Assembly (NCBI GenBank): GCA_014730285.1
Contig: WJIM01000432.1
Coordinates: forward strand, 1-12,504
Length of the DNA: 12,504 nucleotides
Reading direction: 5' to 3'
Source: Candidatus Zixiibacteriota bacterium
Lineage (GTDB): Bacteria; Zixibacteria; MSB-5A5; JAABVY01
Below are positions 1 through 6,898 of this stretch, piece after piece; the first letter of the stretch is position 1, and each line of letters opens with the position of its first letter. A model generated the notes under the pieces. It saw only the letters and a program-made list of their open reading frames with translations. It searched no databases and was not told where the DNA came from. The translations under genes and the position numbers were made by a program.

Positions 1-30
1 AACGATTGCAAGCATCAGCTTCAATCTCAT
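1..30 (-). CDS. N-terminus of an exported protein (partial, runs off the left edge)
   Basis: On the minus strand an ATG at 30-28 opens a frame reading MRLKLMLAIV up to the window edge. A consensus Shine-Dalgarno AAAGGAGG lies at 48-41, ten bases upstream of the ATG, so this is very likely a real start. The residues look like the beginning of a signal peptide (basic n-region, then hydrophobic). Only ten codons are visible, so no function can be given. It faces the same way as the PEP-CTERM gene at 348-1031, but a strong terminator separates the two, so it probably has its own promoter within 50-290. Confidence 0.7.
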   Translation of the reverse strand, partial: MRLKLMLAIV

Positions 31-296
31 TGTAAAAAATCCTCCTTTTGCGAGTCATCGATTATTTATCGTACGTCCGCTTATTACAACAAACATCATG
101 CCAATAACGCTTATATTGTTGTAATACATAATCTTACGAAGGATGCGTCATTTTAAACAGGATAGGATTTGTCGGTGTTGCTTGACAGTAAGATATGTTC
201 CGAATTGGTCATATTCAATTAATATTTTGGGATGCAAGGGTTTATGAGCAAAATCGGCAGGTGTCGAGATATTTGACACAATAATTTTATCAAATA
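31..296. other. AT-rich intergenic region upstream of the left-edge gene
   Basis: No convincing coding sequence is present. The region holds the Shine-Dalgarno of the left-edge gene (41-48), a perfect 11-bp inverted repeat (82-92 and 116-126), and an imperfect palindrome at 261-279 (GTGTC...GACAC). It should contain the minus-strand promoter of the left-edge gene, but no clear -35/-10 pair was found. A sequence resembling a sigma54 site was judged too weak to call. Confidence 0.6.
82..126. repeat. Perfect 11-bp inverted repeat, 23-nt spacer
   Basis: TATTACAACAA at 82-92 is exactly matched by its reverse complement TTGTTGTAATA at 116-126. The repeat lies 52 bases or more upstream of the ATG of the left-edge minus-strand gene, where an operator or activator site would sit. 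The two arms are 34 bp apart centre to centre, about three helical turns, which could suit binding of two dimers or half-sites on one DNA face. An RNA hairpin is also possible. The sequence shows the symmetry; the regulatory role is inferred. Confidence 0.5.
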
Positions 297-325
297 AAAA
301 AGGCAGTCATTAAGACTGCCTTTTT
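297..325 (-). terminator. Rho-independent terminator of the PEP-CTERM gene
   Basis: A 12-bp perfect stem (AAAAAGGCAGTC paired with GACTGCCTTTTT) encloses a 5-nt loop. It lies 22 bases past the TAA stop of the minus-strand gene at 348. Read on the minus strand, the stem is followed by a T run. The A/T flanks make it formally bidirectional, but no plus-strand gene precedes it in the window. Confidence 0.9.
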
Positions 326-347
326 GAAGTTTTTGATTTACCTAGAT

Positions 348-1031
348 TTAGTTCCTGCGTCTGCGGATAATTCCGGCGCCTGCAAGACCCAGACCCAGAA
401 GCAGCATGGTTGTAGGTTCCGGAACAACTGTCCAGCCGATTACCATATCATTGTGGTCCTGATTGCCATTAGTAACATGGTTGTCATCGATGAACATCAA
501 AGCATAATAGTCTCCCGAGAAGCTCAGATTGCCTCCGCCATCGCCGAAGAAGAAATCGGCATAGCCATAACTATCAACGACATAAGTACGGAACCACTGA
601 TAATCGGAAGTGCCCGGAAGTGTCCATGATCTGATTGAGTTCAACCAGACTTCATCATTCCCTGGCTCATATGCGCCGTTATCATTAATATCATTCAAGA
701 GCGAGAATGAGTAGAAATCGGGGATGAAATTGACGACCTTGCTTGTTCCAACACCATCATCATCATCAAAGATCTTAAAATAATTGTTCCAGTCGCCTGC
801 ATTGTGGGCAAAGAACGAATTTTCCGCCGCATGAGGAGTTTCCTCATAAAGCAGGGTCAACTTAACGCTCTCAAAACCCGCAAATGCTCCATAGGTTAGA
901 TCGGAAGAAGCATCGGCAGCAGGCACCTCAGCAACAGCCGAACCGTTAACATAAAGGTTCGGAAGCGCAAAAGCCTGTGCGGCAATAAATAAAACCGCAA
1001 ATACAGTCAAGATCAAAACTTTGGATTTCAT
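348..1031 (-). CDS. PEP-CTERM-sorted surface protein, DUF4114-like
   Basis: Exported protein of 227 residues predicted to be processed by an exosortase and delivered to the cell surface or exopolysaccharide matrix. The N-terminus MKSKVLILTVFAVLFIAAQAFA is a typical signal peptide. The C-terminus has the full tripartite PEP-CTERM signal: VPEPTTM, a hydrophobic glycine-rich helix (LLLGLGLAGAGII) and RRRRN. The segment DHNDMVIG just before it resembles the D-x-N-D-M-V motif that ends DUF4114 domains. Acidic runs (DDDDGVG, DINDNG) suggest calcium binding. There is no cysteine. I chose the ATG at 1031 rather than one 15 bases upstream because GGGAG, a good Shine-Dalgarno, overlaps the upstream ATG and is well spaced for 1031. 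A single-gene unit is likely, ending at the 297-325 terminator. The sorting signal is certain; the specific role is unknown. Confidence 0.93.
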   Translation of the reverse strand: MKSKVLILTVFAVLFIAAQAFALPNLYVNGSAVAEVPAADASSDLTYGAFAGFESVKLTLLYEETPHAAENSFFAHNAGDWNNYFKIFDDDDGVGTSKVVNFIPDFYSFSLLNDINDNGAYEPGNDEVWLNSIRSWTLPGTSDYQWFRTYVVDSYGYADFFFGDGGGNLSFSGDYYALMFIDDNHVTNGNQDHNDMVIGWTVVPEPTTMLLLGLGLAGAGIIRRRRN

Positions 1032-1223
1032 TGGTAAATCTCCCATTTTTATTTTTGCTTGCTTTATCTATTAATGAATCAAAAAGCATGCCCGTAATCG
1101 TAAGCTATTGCAAGACAGACATTAAACAATTAAGAGGCTTTCTTAAGTACAATTGTTTTGTCCATTTTGCCGACTCATGTCTGTGTTTTTAAATCGATAT
1201 CAGGTACATTGTGTTACAAATTA

Positions 1224-1268
1224 ATGAGTTAGGCTCATACTGGAAGTGTTCAATATCTGAACATTTTT
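1224..1268 (+). other. Two tandem hairpins followed by a T run
   Basis: ATGAG-TTAGG-CTCAT (1224-1238) and TGTTCA-ATATC-TGAACA (1247-1263) are perfect inverted repeats with 5-nt loops, 8 bases apart. The second is followed by a T6 run (TTTTTT), giving it the shape of a weak intrinsic terminator on the plus strand, although no plus-strand gene precedes it. The pair may be the 3' end of an unannotated small RNA, a leader structure, or operators for the divergent genes. The stems are short and AT-rich, so chance cannot be excluded. Confidence 0.35.
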
Positions 1269-1354
1269 TGAGGAAGCCATTTACAGAGCAGGAACTTATA
1301 TCTTTCGTAAACTGCTTTTGCAGCGAATTGAGTGAGGAGCATAGGATTTTTGCT

Positions 1355-1383
1355 TTTACATAGTGAATTATAAGGACTATATT
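1355..1383 (+). promoter_or_regulatory. Sigma70-like promoter of the sensor kinase
   Basis: The -35 TTTACA (1355-1360) and -10 TATATT (1378-1383) each match the consensus at 5 of 6 positions, with the ideal 17-bp spacer. Transcription would begin near 1390, leaving a 5' leader of about 36 nt before the ATG at 1427. Confidence 0.6.
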
Positions 1384-1426
1384 ATCACTAATAAAATTGG
1401 AATATTTATTTATTATTGAAGTTATA

Positions 1427-4400
1427 ATGGCTGACATAAAAGTTTTATATATCGAAGACAATGACGCTCAGAGGGTGGAATTTACTAAGCTTCTAAACTC
1501 CCGCGGATTTGAAGTGTCACCCGCAGGGGATGGTGAAGAGGGGCTGAAAAAACTTCGTTCCGAGGGCTTTGATATCATACTGTGTGATTTGCATATGCCG
1601 GGGATTTCAGGGCTTGAGGTTCTTGCTGAGGTTAGAAAAATCTGCCCCGACACTCCCTTTCTTATTCTAACTGCGCATGGCTCCCTTGATGTGGCTGTTG
1701 ATGCGATTAAGCAGGGGGCGGATCATTTCATTCGCAAGCCCTTAAATATTGATGATATGGAAATCCACCTGCATCAGACTCTGGAACGTTCCGCCATGGC
1801 CAAAGAGCTCAAGGAATCTTCACGCCGGCTTGAGGATATCGTTGATGAACGCACCGAGCGCCTTAAATTTGTCAACCGTCAATTGCAGGCATTAAATGAG
1901 CTCTCGGGGGAGTTGACTAGAATTCACGATGAGGAGGCGCTGTACGATAAAGTCGCTGAATATCTGACCGAGACTCTTGATTTCGACCGGGGGATGTTTT
2001 TTCTGCTTGAAAATGGCGACTTGAAACTCAGGTCTGCATGCTTCAGCAAAGATCCACCCGAAATGCTGGAAACCTTCAAAAGGAATATCGAGCATGGCAT
2101 CTTCGAAATGCCGCCGCATCTGATGGAAAGTATAGAGGAGAACAGGAGTATCCTGATAAGGGATTTAAATGCCGATCCCAGATGGCCCAGGGAAGAAGGG
2201 CGTGTAATCCGCACCAAGGCCCTTGTTATTGCTCCGGTCAGGGTGAAAGATGAGCCGATTGGCGTAATCGTAGGTAACCTCCAGCATCATAAGCGCGAGA
2301 TGGACGATCAGGATGTGGCCAGATTCGGTATGTTCGCCAATATGGTCGGATTGGCGCTGGATAATATCAGGGTATACCGTTCGCTCGAGAGGAAAGTCGA
2401 TGAGAGGACCAGGTCGCTTCGTTCGGCATATACGGAATTAGATGAAAAGGCCAGCCAGTTGTCTCAGAGCCGCGACCAGTTGCAGGCTATTCTCGATTCC
2501 TCGATTCCGGCCATGATTATGGTGGACGAGCAGAATACAATTACGGCGGTTAATCGTAGAACGCATGAATTCTTCGGTGTCGATACCGAGACTTTGATGA
2601 GTCGTCCGCTCGATTTCTTTCATGAAAAAATACGGGGATGCTTCAAGGATCCATCCCGTCATGATGATTTGATTCGGGAGCTTTCGGCACAATTCGATAA
2701 GGAAGCCAAACACGTTATAGATGCATCACTCATGGCCGACCGAGCAATCGAGATAATCGACCCGGTACCCCGTTTAGTGTCTATGATTAGTATCCCGGTC
2801 TTAAACCGGGAGGACCGCGAGCTGGGACGGGTTTGGATTTATATCGATATTACCGATGTGAAGAAAGCCGAAGAGCAGGTTCGCCTGATTGTCGATAATT
2901 CTCCGACACCCACCATTATCAGCAGGCTGGAGGACGGCAGGATTATATATGTCAACGATCAATTGGCCAATCTGATGGGTTACACTCAGGAAGAGGCCCT
3001 GGAAAAATCGACTGTCGAATTGTACTATAAAAAAGAGGATAGGACCGAGGTCGTAAAACGGCTGAAAGCTAACGGGCAGCTTCGGGATTTTGAGATGCAG
3101 TTTGTGCGAAAGGATGGCGCTGTTTTATGGATCACGCTGAATCTTGTAGTTACACAATTCCGGGGAGAGAATGTGATTCTCGGCGGGCTCTCGGATATAA
3201 CCGAGAGAAAAAAGGCCGAGGATGAACTGCGTAAGGAGCGCAATTTTGTCTCGGCCATTTTGAATACAGCCGGGGCGCTGGTAGTAGTGCTCGATCCCGA
3301 AGGCAAAATTCTGCGTTTTAATAAAGCCTGCGAGAGGATTAGCGGATATGACTGGAAAGAGGTCGTCGGGAAAAACTTCGCCGAAATATTCATCCTTCCC
3401 GAAGAGATGGATATGCTGACGGAAAGATTCGAGATTATAAAGAACAGCCGTAAGCGTGTGGACGATGACAATTACTGGCTTACAAAAGACGGACGTAAAC
3501 GTATGATATCCTGGTCGAATAATGTCATGCTGGATGAGAATGGCGAGGTGGAATATGTTATCGCTACCGGTATTGATATTACCGAACGCAAGGCGGCCGA
3601 GGATAAGCTCAGGCTATACCGTGAACTGTATCTCAATTCCAAAGATGGAATTGTTATTGTAACCAAAGACGGGTATTACCTGGAATCCAATCCCGCCTAT
3701 TTGAAGCAAACCGGATACAAATCCGAAGATTTGAAGGGAAGAAGGATGACCGAGCTGATGGGTATTCCCGATCCCGATAAATTTCATAAAGACCTTGTTG
3801 AAAAGGGCGGATTCCGCGGAGAAATGACAATTCACACCCAGGATGGCAGAGACCTGCCCTTCGATGTCTCGGTATTTACGATTGAGGATTCAGAGGGAGA
3901 AGTAGCCAATGTCGCCGGTATTGGCAGAGATATCTCGGAGCAGAAAGCGGCCCGGGCCGCATTAAGTAAACGTGTCTGGTATGAAGAAGGCCTGGCTGCA
4001 TGTTCTCAGGCGCTTTTGACCAACACAAATTTCGATGATGCTCTGCGTGAGGCACTTTTCCATCTGCTGGTGGCATCGCGTTCCAGCCGGGCCTATATCT
4101 TTGAGAATTTCGAGGATCCCGAGGACGGCCTGTGTATGCGCCAGACTCATGAGGTCTGCGACACAGGCGTAGAACCGCAGATTAATAATCCAGAGCTCCG
4201 GCATGTGCCGTATAAGGAGGGCTTCCAGAGATGGAGTAAAATACTCGAAAGGGGTGAGGGAATCTCGGGGCCGGTTTCGGAATTTCCCGAGGAAGAGAGA
4301 GAGGTTCTGGAGGCCCAGGGTATTGTTTCTATTATCGTATTTCCCATTACTGTCGAGGGCAAATGGTATGGTTTTATCGGATTTGATGAATGCCGTCAGC

Positions 4401-5689
4401 AGCGCGAGGATACCGAAGAGGATCTCAGGCTTCTGCGTACCGCGTCCGAGATGATAGGGTCCTTTGTGGAGAGCAAGAAATTCGAGGAAAGCCTGCGAGT
4501 CTCGGAGGAAAGATTCCGCAGTTTGGTGGAGAATGCCAGCGATGTTATCTATTCTATCCGTCCCGACGGCACATTCTCGTATATCTCCCCGCAGTTCACC
4601 GAGTCCACCGGCTATGATGTCGAGGAGTACATAGGCAAACCGTCAACCTTGCTTCTCTCCGATGAATATATTGATGAGAGCAAAGAATGGTTCAGCAGCG
4701 GGATGCCTAAGCATGATGAGCATGTGGAAGGCTATCAGTTCAAGATAAAGACGAAGAGCGGAGACCTGCGATGGTTCACGGCACATACCGCCATTATTCG
4801 CGATGAGAACGGTAATGTTATCGAGGGAATCGGAATTGCCCATGATATAACGGAGATAAAAAAGCTTCTGGAAAGCCTTGAGAAGACCAACCGTGAGCTG
4901 GTCGATACCCAGGCTCAGCTTGTGCAGACCGAGAAGATGGCCTCGCTGGGACAATTGGTTGCCGGTGTGGCTCATGAAATCAACACCCCTATTGGGGCAG
5001 TAAACAGCATGCACAATTCGCTCGTGAGAGCAGTGGAGAAATTAAAGCGAATTCTTGAGGAGAAATATCCCGACGAGATCAAAGAGGGCGGTGAATTACA
5101 GAAGTACCTGAAGGTCATCTCGGAAGCCAATAAGGTTATCGAGTCCGGTTCTGAAAGAGTAACAACAATAGTCCGCCGCTTGAGGTCCTTCGCCCGCCTG
5201 GATGAGGCGGAGCTTAAAAGCTGCGACATTCATGAAGGTCTGGAGGATACTCTAACACTGATACATCACGAGATAAAGCATAATATAGAGGTTATTCGGG
5301 AATACGGCGATCTGCCGCGGTTTTCATGTTACCCGGGAAGGCTGAATCAGGTCTTTTTGAATATTCTGAATAACGCCCGCCAGGCGATAAGGGAAAAGGG
5401 ACAGATCAAGCTAAAGACCTATCAGAAGGACAACTTTGTGCATATCGAAATCTCGGATAATGGTATGGGGATTGCCAAAAAGGACTTGAAAAAGATATTC
5501 GATCCCGGTTTTACCACTAAGGGTGTGGGAGTGGGCACTGGTTTGGGGCTCTCGATCTGCTATCAGATCGTGAAAGGGCATTACGGAGATATCAAAGTCC
5601 AAAGCGAGGTCGGCAAGGGAACAACATTTACCATCAAGCTTCCGCTGAATCTGGATGACATCCTCGAAGAGCAAAAGAATAAGAAATAG
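1427..5689 (+). CDS. Large cytosolic multi-PAS/GAF sensor histidine kinase with N-terminal receiver
   Basis: A 1420-residue signalling kinase that would autophosphorylate on His and pass phosphate to an unseen response regulator. Approximate domain order: receiver 3-120 (acidic pocket E10/D11, phosphoacceptor D54, T82, K104), coiled coil, GAF 155-315, coiled coil, PAS 350-483, 483-600, 605-726 and 730-845, GAF 848-1015, PAS 1027-1148, coiled coil, HisKA with AGVAHEINTP (H1183), and HATPase from about 1270. The ATPase has an N box (ILNNARQAI), a G1 box (DNGMGI, D1344), an F box (IFDPGF) and a G2 box (GTGLGLS), so it looks catalytically complete. Several PAS domains end in the typical D-I-T-E-R-K-K-A linker. 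No signal peptide or membrane segment is visible, so it should sense internal signals such as redox state, ligands or partner proteins. I prefer ATG 1427 over TTG 1397 because MADIKVLYIEDND begins the receiver fold directly. The Shine-Dalgarno (GAAG) is weak. The ligand is unknown. Confidence 0.95.
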   Translation: MADIKVLYIEDNDAQRVEFTKLLNSRGFEVSPAGDGEEGLKKLRSEGFDIILCDLHMPGISGLEVLAEVRKICPDTPFLILTAHGSLDVAVDAIKQGADHFIRKPLNIDDMEIHLHQTLERSAMAKELKESSRRLEDIVDERTERLKFVNRQLQALNELSGELTRIHDEEALYDKVAEYLTETLDFDRGMFFLLENGDLKLRSACFSKDPPEMLETFKRNIEHGIFEMPPHLMESIEENRSILIRDLNADPRWPREEGRVIRTKALVIAPVRVKDEPIGVIVGNLQHHKREMDDQDVARFGMFANMVGLALDNIRVYRSLERKVDERTRSLRSAYTELDEKASQLSQSRDQLQAILDSSIPAMIMVDEQNTITAVNRRTHEFFGVDTETLMSRPLDFFHEKIRGCFKDPSRHDDLIRELSAQFDKEAKHVIDASLMADRAIEIIDPVPRLVSMISIPVLNREDRELGRVWIYIDITDVKKAEEQVRLIVDNSPTPTIISRLEDGRIIYVNDQLANLMGYTQEEALEKSTVELYYKKEDRTEVVKRLKANGQLRDFEMQFVRKDGAVLWITLNLVVTQFRGENVILGGLSDITERKKAEDELRKERNFVSAILNTAGALVVVLDPEGKILRFNKACERISGYDWKEVVGKNFAEIFILPEEMDMLTERFEIIKNSRKRVDDDNYWLTKDGRKRMISWSNNVMLDENGEVEYVIATGIDITERKAAEDKLRLYRELYLNSKDGIVIVTKDGYYLESNPAYLKQTGYKSEDLKGRRMTELMGIPDPDKFHKDLVEKGGFRGEMTIHTQDGRDLPFDVSVFTIEDSEGEVANVAGIGRDISEQKAARAALSKRVWYEEGLAACSQALLTNTNFDDALREALFHLLVASRSSRAYIFENFEDPEDGLCMRQTHEVCDTGVEPQINNPELRHVPYKEGFQRWSKILERGEGISGPVSEFPEEEREVLEAQGIVSIIVFPITVEGKWYGFIGFDECRQQREDTEEDLRLLRTASEMIGSFVESKKFEESLRVSEERFRSLVENASDVIYSIRPDGTFSYISPQFTESTGYDVEEYIGKPSTLLLSDEYIDESKEWFSSGMPKHDEHVEGYQFKIKTKSGDLRWFTAHTAIIRDENGNVIEGIGIAHDITEIKKLLESLEKTNRELVDTQAQLVQTEKMASLGQLVAGVAHEINTPIGAVNSMHNSLVRAVEKLKRILEEKYPDEIKEGGELQKYLKVISEANKVIESGSERVTTIVRRLRSFARLDEAELKSCDIHEGLEDTLTLIHHEIKHNIEVIREYGDLPRFSCYPGRLNQVFLNILNNARQAIREKGQIKLKTYQKDNFVHIEISDNGMGIAKKDLKKIFDPGFTTKGVGVGTGLGLSICYQIVKGHYGDIKVQSEVGKGTTFTIKLPLNLDDILEEQKNKK

Positions 5690-5775
5690 CTCCTTTGCTT
5701 CCCAAAATTATCGTTTGGTATTTCACAAATTAAATATTATTCTCTTAAATCGAAATCTATCTGACGGGATGTGTT

Positions 5776-6303
5776 ATGATTTCCTATGTCGAATGGGTAA
5801 AGGCCAATCCGCTCTTATCGGCGGCAGTACAGTTTGCGATCCTGGGCACACTGGGCGAGTTGCTGTCATTTATCATAAAGAACAAGCGAGTTGGCCTGCC
5901 CTGCACATTTCCTCAATTAATCGGTAAAATCTTCGCCTGGGCGCTGTTGGGAGTTATTATAAAGTATGGCTTTGCCGGTATGAAGGGTTTTACCGCCGCG
6001 CTTCTGGAGCATCGGCTTCTGCCCGACTTTCTGGAAAGCGGGATCGGATGGGCATTTGCGGTTTCCGTTCTGACGAATATATTTTTCGGGCCGCAGATGA
6101 TGTTTTTCCATCGTATCGAGGATAATTTGATTCTAAGGCAGTGGAATTTTAAGGGGCTGACCTCGGCCTGGTGGACACTTCTCTGGTTCTGGATACCCGC
6201 GCATACAGTTACCTTCAGCCTTCCTGCTGAATACCAGATCGGTCTGGCCGCGCTGTGGTCTGTCGTGCTGGGCTTGATTATGGGCTTGACCAAAAAGAAA
6301 TAA
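5776..6303 (+). CDS. Small integral membrane protein, possibly distant Mpv17/PMP22-like
   Basis: A 175-residue protein with about four hydrophobic helices (roughly residues 12-35, 50-75, 88-110 and 130-172) and a basic GLTKKK tail. The C-terminal half, with W-W-x-L-L-W-F-W-I-P, then T-F-S-L-P and a late W followed by a hydrophobic helix, resembles the Mpv17/PMP22 pattern of W-P, N-F-x-x-V-P and a final W. The N-terminal NPLLSAAVQFAILGTLGELL also fits that family's opening helix. This is by-eye similarity only; the safe call is an inner-membrane protein of unknown function. The ATG at 5776 has a modest upstream GGGA. It follows the kinase by 86 bases on the same strand with no strong terminator between, so co-transcription is possible. 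Confidence 0.85.
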   Translation: MISYVEWVKANPLLSAAVQFAILGTLGELLSFIIKNKRVGLPCTFPQLIGKIFAWALLGVIIKYGFAGMKGFTAALLEHRLLPDFLESGIGWAFAVSVLTNIFFGPQMMFFHRIEDNLILRQWNFKGLTSAWWTLLWFWIPAHTVTFSLPAEYQIGLAALWSVVLGLIMGLTKKK

Positions 6304-6310
6304 AAATTAC

Positions 6311-6343
6311 GGGTGTGCGGCTGGTAAGCCCCCCTCTTTTTAT
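6311..6343. terminator. Weak terminator-like element between convergent genes
   Basis: GGCT-GGTA-AGCC (6319-6330) forms a short GC stem that can extend by pairing GGG at 6311-6313 with the following C run across a bulge. CTCTTTTTA follows on the plus strand. It sits just after the stop of the membrane protein and before the end of the minus-strand gene. The 4-bp core is short, so the call is tentative. Confidence 0.25.
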
Positions 6344-6356
6344 TGGAGACGGATGT

Positions 6357-6653
6357 TCAGATTTTTTTTATTAGCCGCAGATGCTGAGGGTGCTTTGAGG
6401 GCACCCGTTCAATCAGCCCCTGATGTTCCATATGAAGCTTGATCGTCGTTGTATACCAGGGAATGGAGCCGTCAAAATCGGTATCGAGCTTATTGGCGAC
6501 GGCTTTATGAAGTTCCTTGAATTTTATCTCCCGGCGTTCGGATAAGACCTCCATGATAGCATTGAAGATGACCTCATACTTATCCCTGCTGATATTTACT
6601 CCCTTTTTCCCGGGTGTTACGGTCTGCGCAAAGATTCTCTCGCTATCCGCCAT
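6357..6653 (-). CDS. Small winged-helix-like protein, DUF6958 type
   Basis: A 98-residue basic soluble protein beginning MADSERIFAQTV. The first part (VTPGKKGVNISRDKYEVIFNAIMEVL) and the later D-G-S-I-P-W-Y-T-T-T-I-K-L-H-M-E-H-Q-G-L-I pattern resemble DUF6958 proteins. These have a short N-terminal strand, a winged-helix-like core, a conserved W with a following helix, and a final L-R-L/basic end. A winged helix would suggest DNA or protein binding, but the function is not established. I chose ATG 6653 over one eight codons upstream because AAGGAGT lies six bases before it. It diverges from the selenoprotein gene and has its own strong promoter. The stop is TGA, which shows that TGA terminates normally in this genome. 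Confidence 0.8.
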   Translation of the reverse strand: MADSERIFAQTVTPGKKGVNISRDKYEVIFNAIMEVLSERREIKFKELHKAVANKLDTDFDGSIPWYTTTIKLHMEHQGLIERVPSKHPQHLRLIKKI

Positions 6654-6764
6654 GCTACACTCCTTGTTTGCGGTCAAATTGTTTTATGCGATAAGATATT
6701 TGCCCCTTAAGATTTTAACACAATCGCAATTTATATATGAGGTCTGTCAATTAGGCTGAATTCT

Positions 6765-6793
6765 ATTTTACTATACAGGATAAAATTTGTCAA
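6765..6793 (-). promoter_or_regulatory. Strong sigma70-like promoter of the DUF6958-type gene
   Basis: On the minus strand, TTGACA (6793-6788) is separated by 17 bp from TAAAAT (6770-6765), matching the consensus at 6 of 6 and 5 of 6 positions. Transcription would start near 6758, giving a leader of about 105 nt before the ATG at 6653. Confidence 0.6.
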
Positions 6794-6815
6794 GTATAAT
6801 ATTTAAATTTATTTT

Positions 6816-6843
6816 ATGACATTCGTAAAATATATTGTATAAT
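6816..6843 (+). promoter_or_regulatory. Sigma70-like promoter of the thioredoxin/TPR gene
   Basis: ATGACA (6816-6821, 5 of 6) and a perfect TATAAT (6838-6843) are separated by 16 bp, with a predicted start near 6850 and a leader of about 50 nt. It is divergent from the promoter at 6765-6793, with only about 22 bp between them, so one regulator could control both. Confidence 0.5.
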
Positions 6844-6898
6844 TTATTGACTTTTGTCGCATGGTCATTCAATTTGATGAGGATTTTGATCGAAAATT

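Larger units (their letters stand above)
1032..1426. other. 395-base divergent intergenic region
   Basis: This region separates the minus-strand PEP-CTERM gene from the plus-strand kinase. Apart from the kinase promoter (1355-1383) and two hairpins (1224-1268), it is AT-rich and shows no convincing gene. An open frame on the minus strand at 1189-1461 has no Shine-Dalgarno or recognisable domain and overlaps the kinase start, so I regard it as chance. No good sigma70 promoter for the PEP-CTERM gene could be picked out. Confidence 0.6.

Noticed and set aside
88..104. Sigma54-like promoter on the minus strand (TTGGCA ... TTTGTT)
   Set aside because: The -24 block is good but the -12 block has GT instead of the near-invariant GC, so it is not strong enough to annotate.
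261..279. Imperfect palindrome GTGTC ... GACAC
   Set aside because: Only five paired bases with a mismatched interior, no gene-start context. Mentioned only within the intergenic description.
324..629. Plus-strand open frame across the PEP-CTERM gene's 3' end
   Set aside because: It is antisense to a gene with unmistakable PEP-CTERM and signal-peptide features, and starts inside that gene's terminator.
1189..1461. Minus-strand open frame of 90 codons between the PEP-CTERM gene and the kinase
   Set aside because: It overlaps the kinase start, has no Shine-Dalgarno or recognisable domain, and is biased by the AT-rich sequence. Best explained by chance.
5690..5775. Terminator after the kinase (CCAAA ... 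TTTGG)
   Set aside because: A 5-bp AT-rich stem without a proper T run. It does not justify a terminator call.
6772..6800. Second plus-strand promoter candidate TATACA-17-TATAAT
   Set aside because: Its -35 is poor and it overlaps the much better minus-strand promoter at 6765-6793. The pair at 6816-6843 is nearer and better matched.
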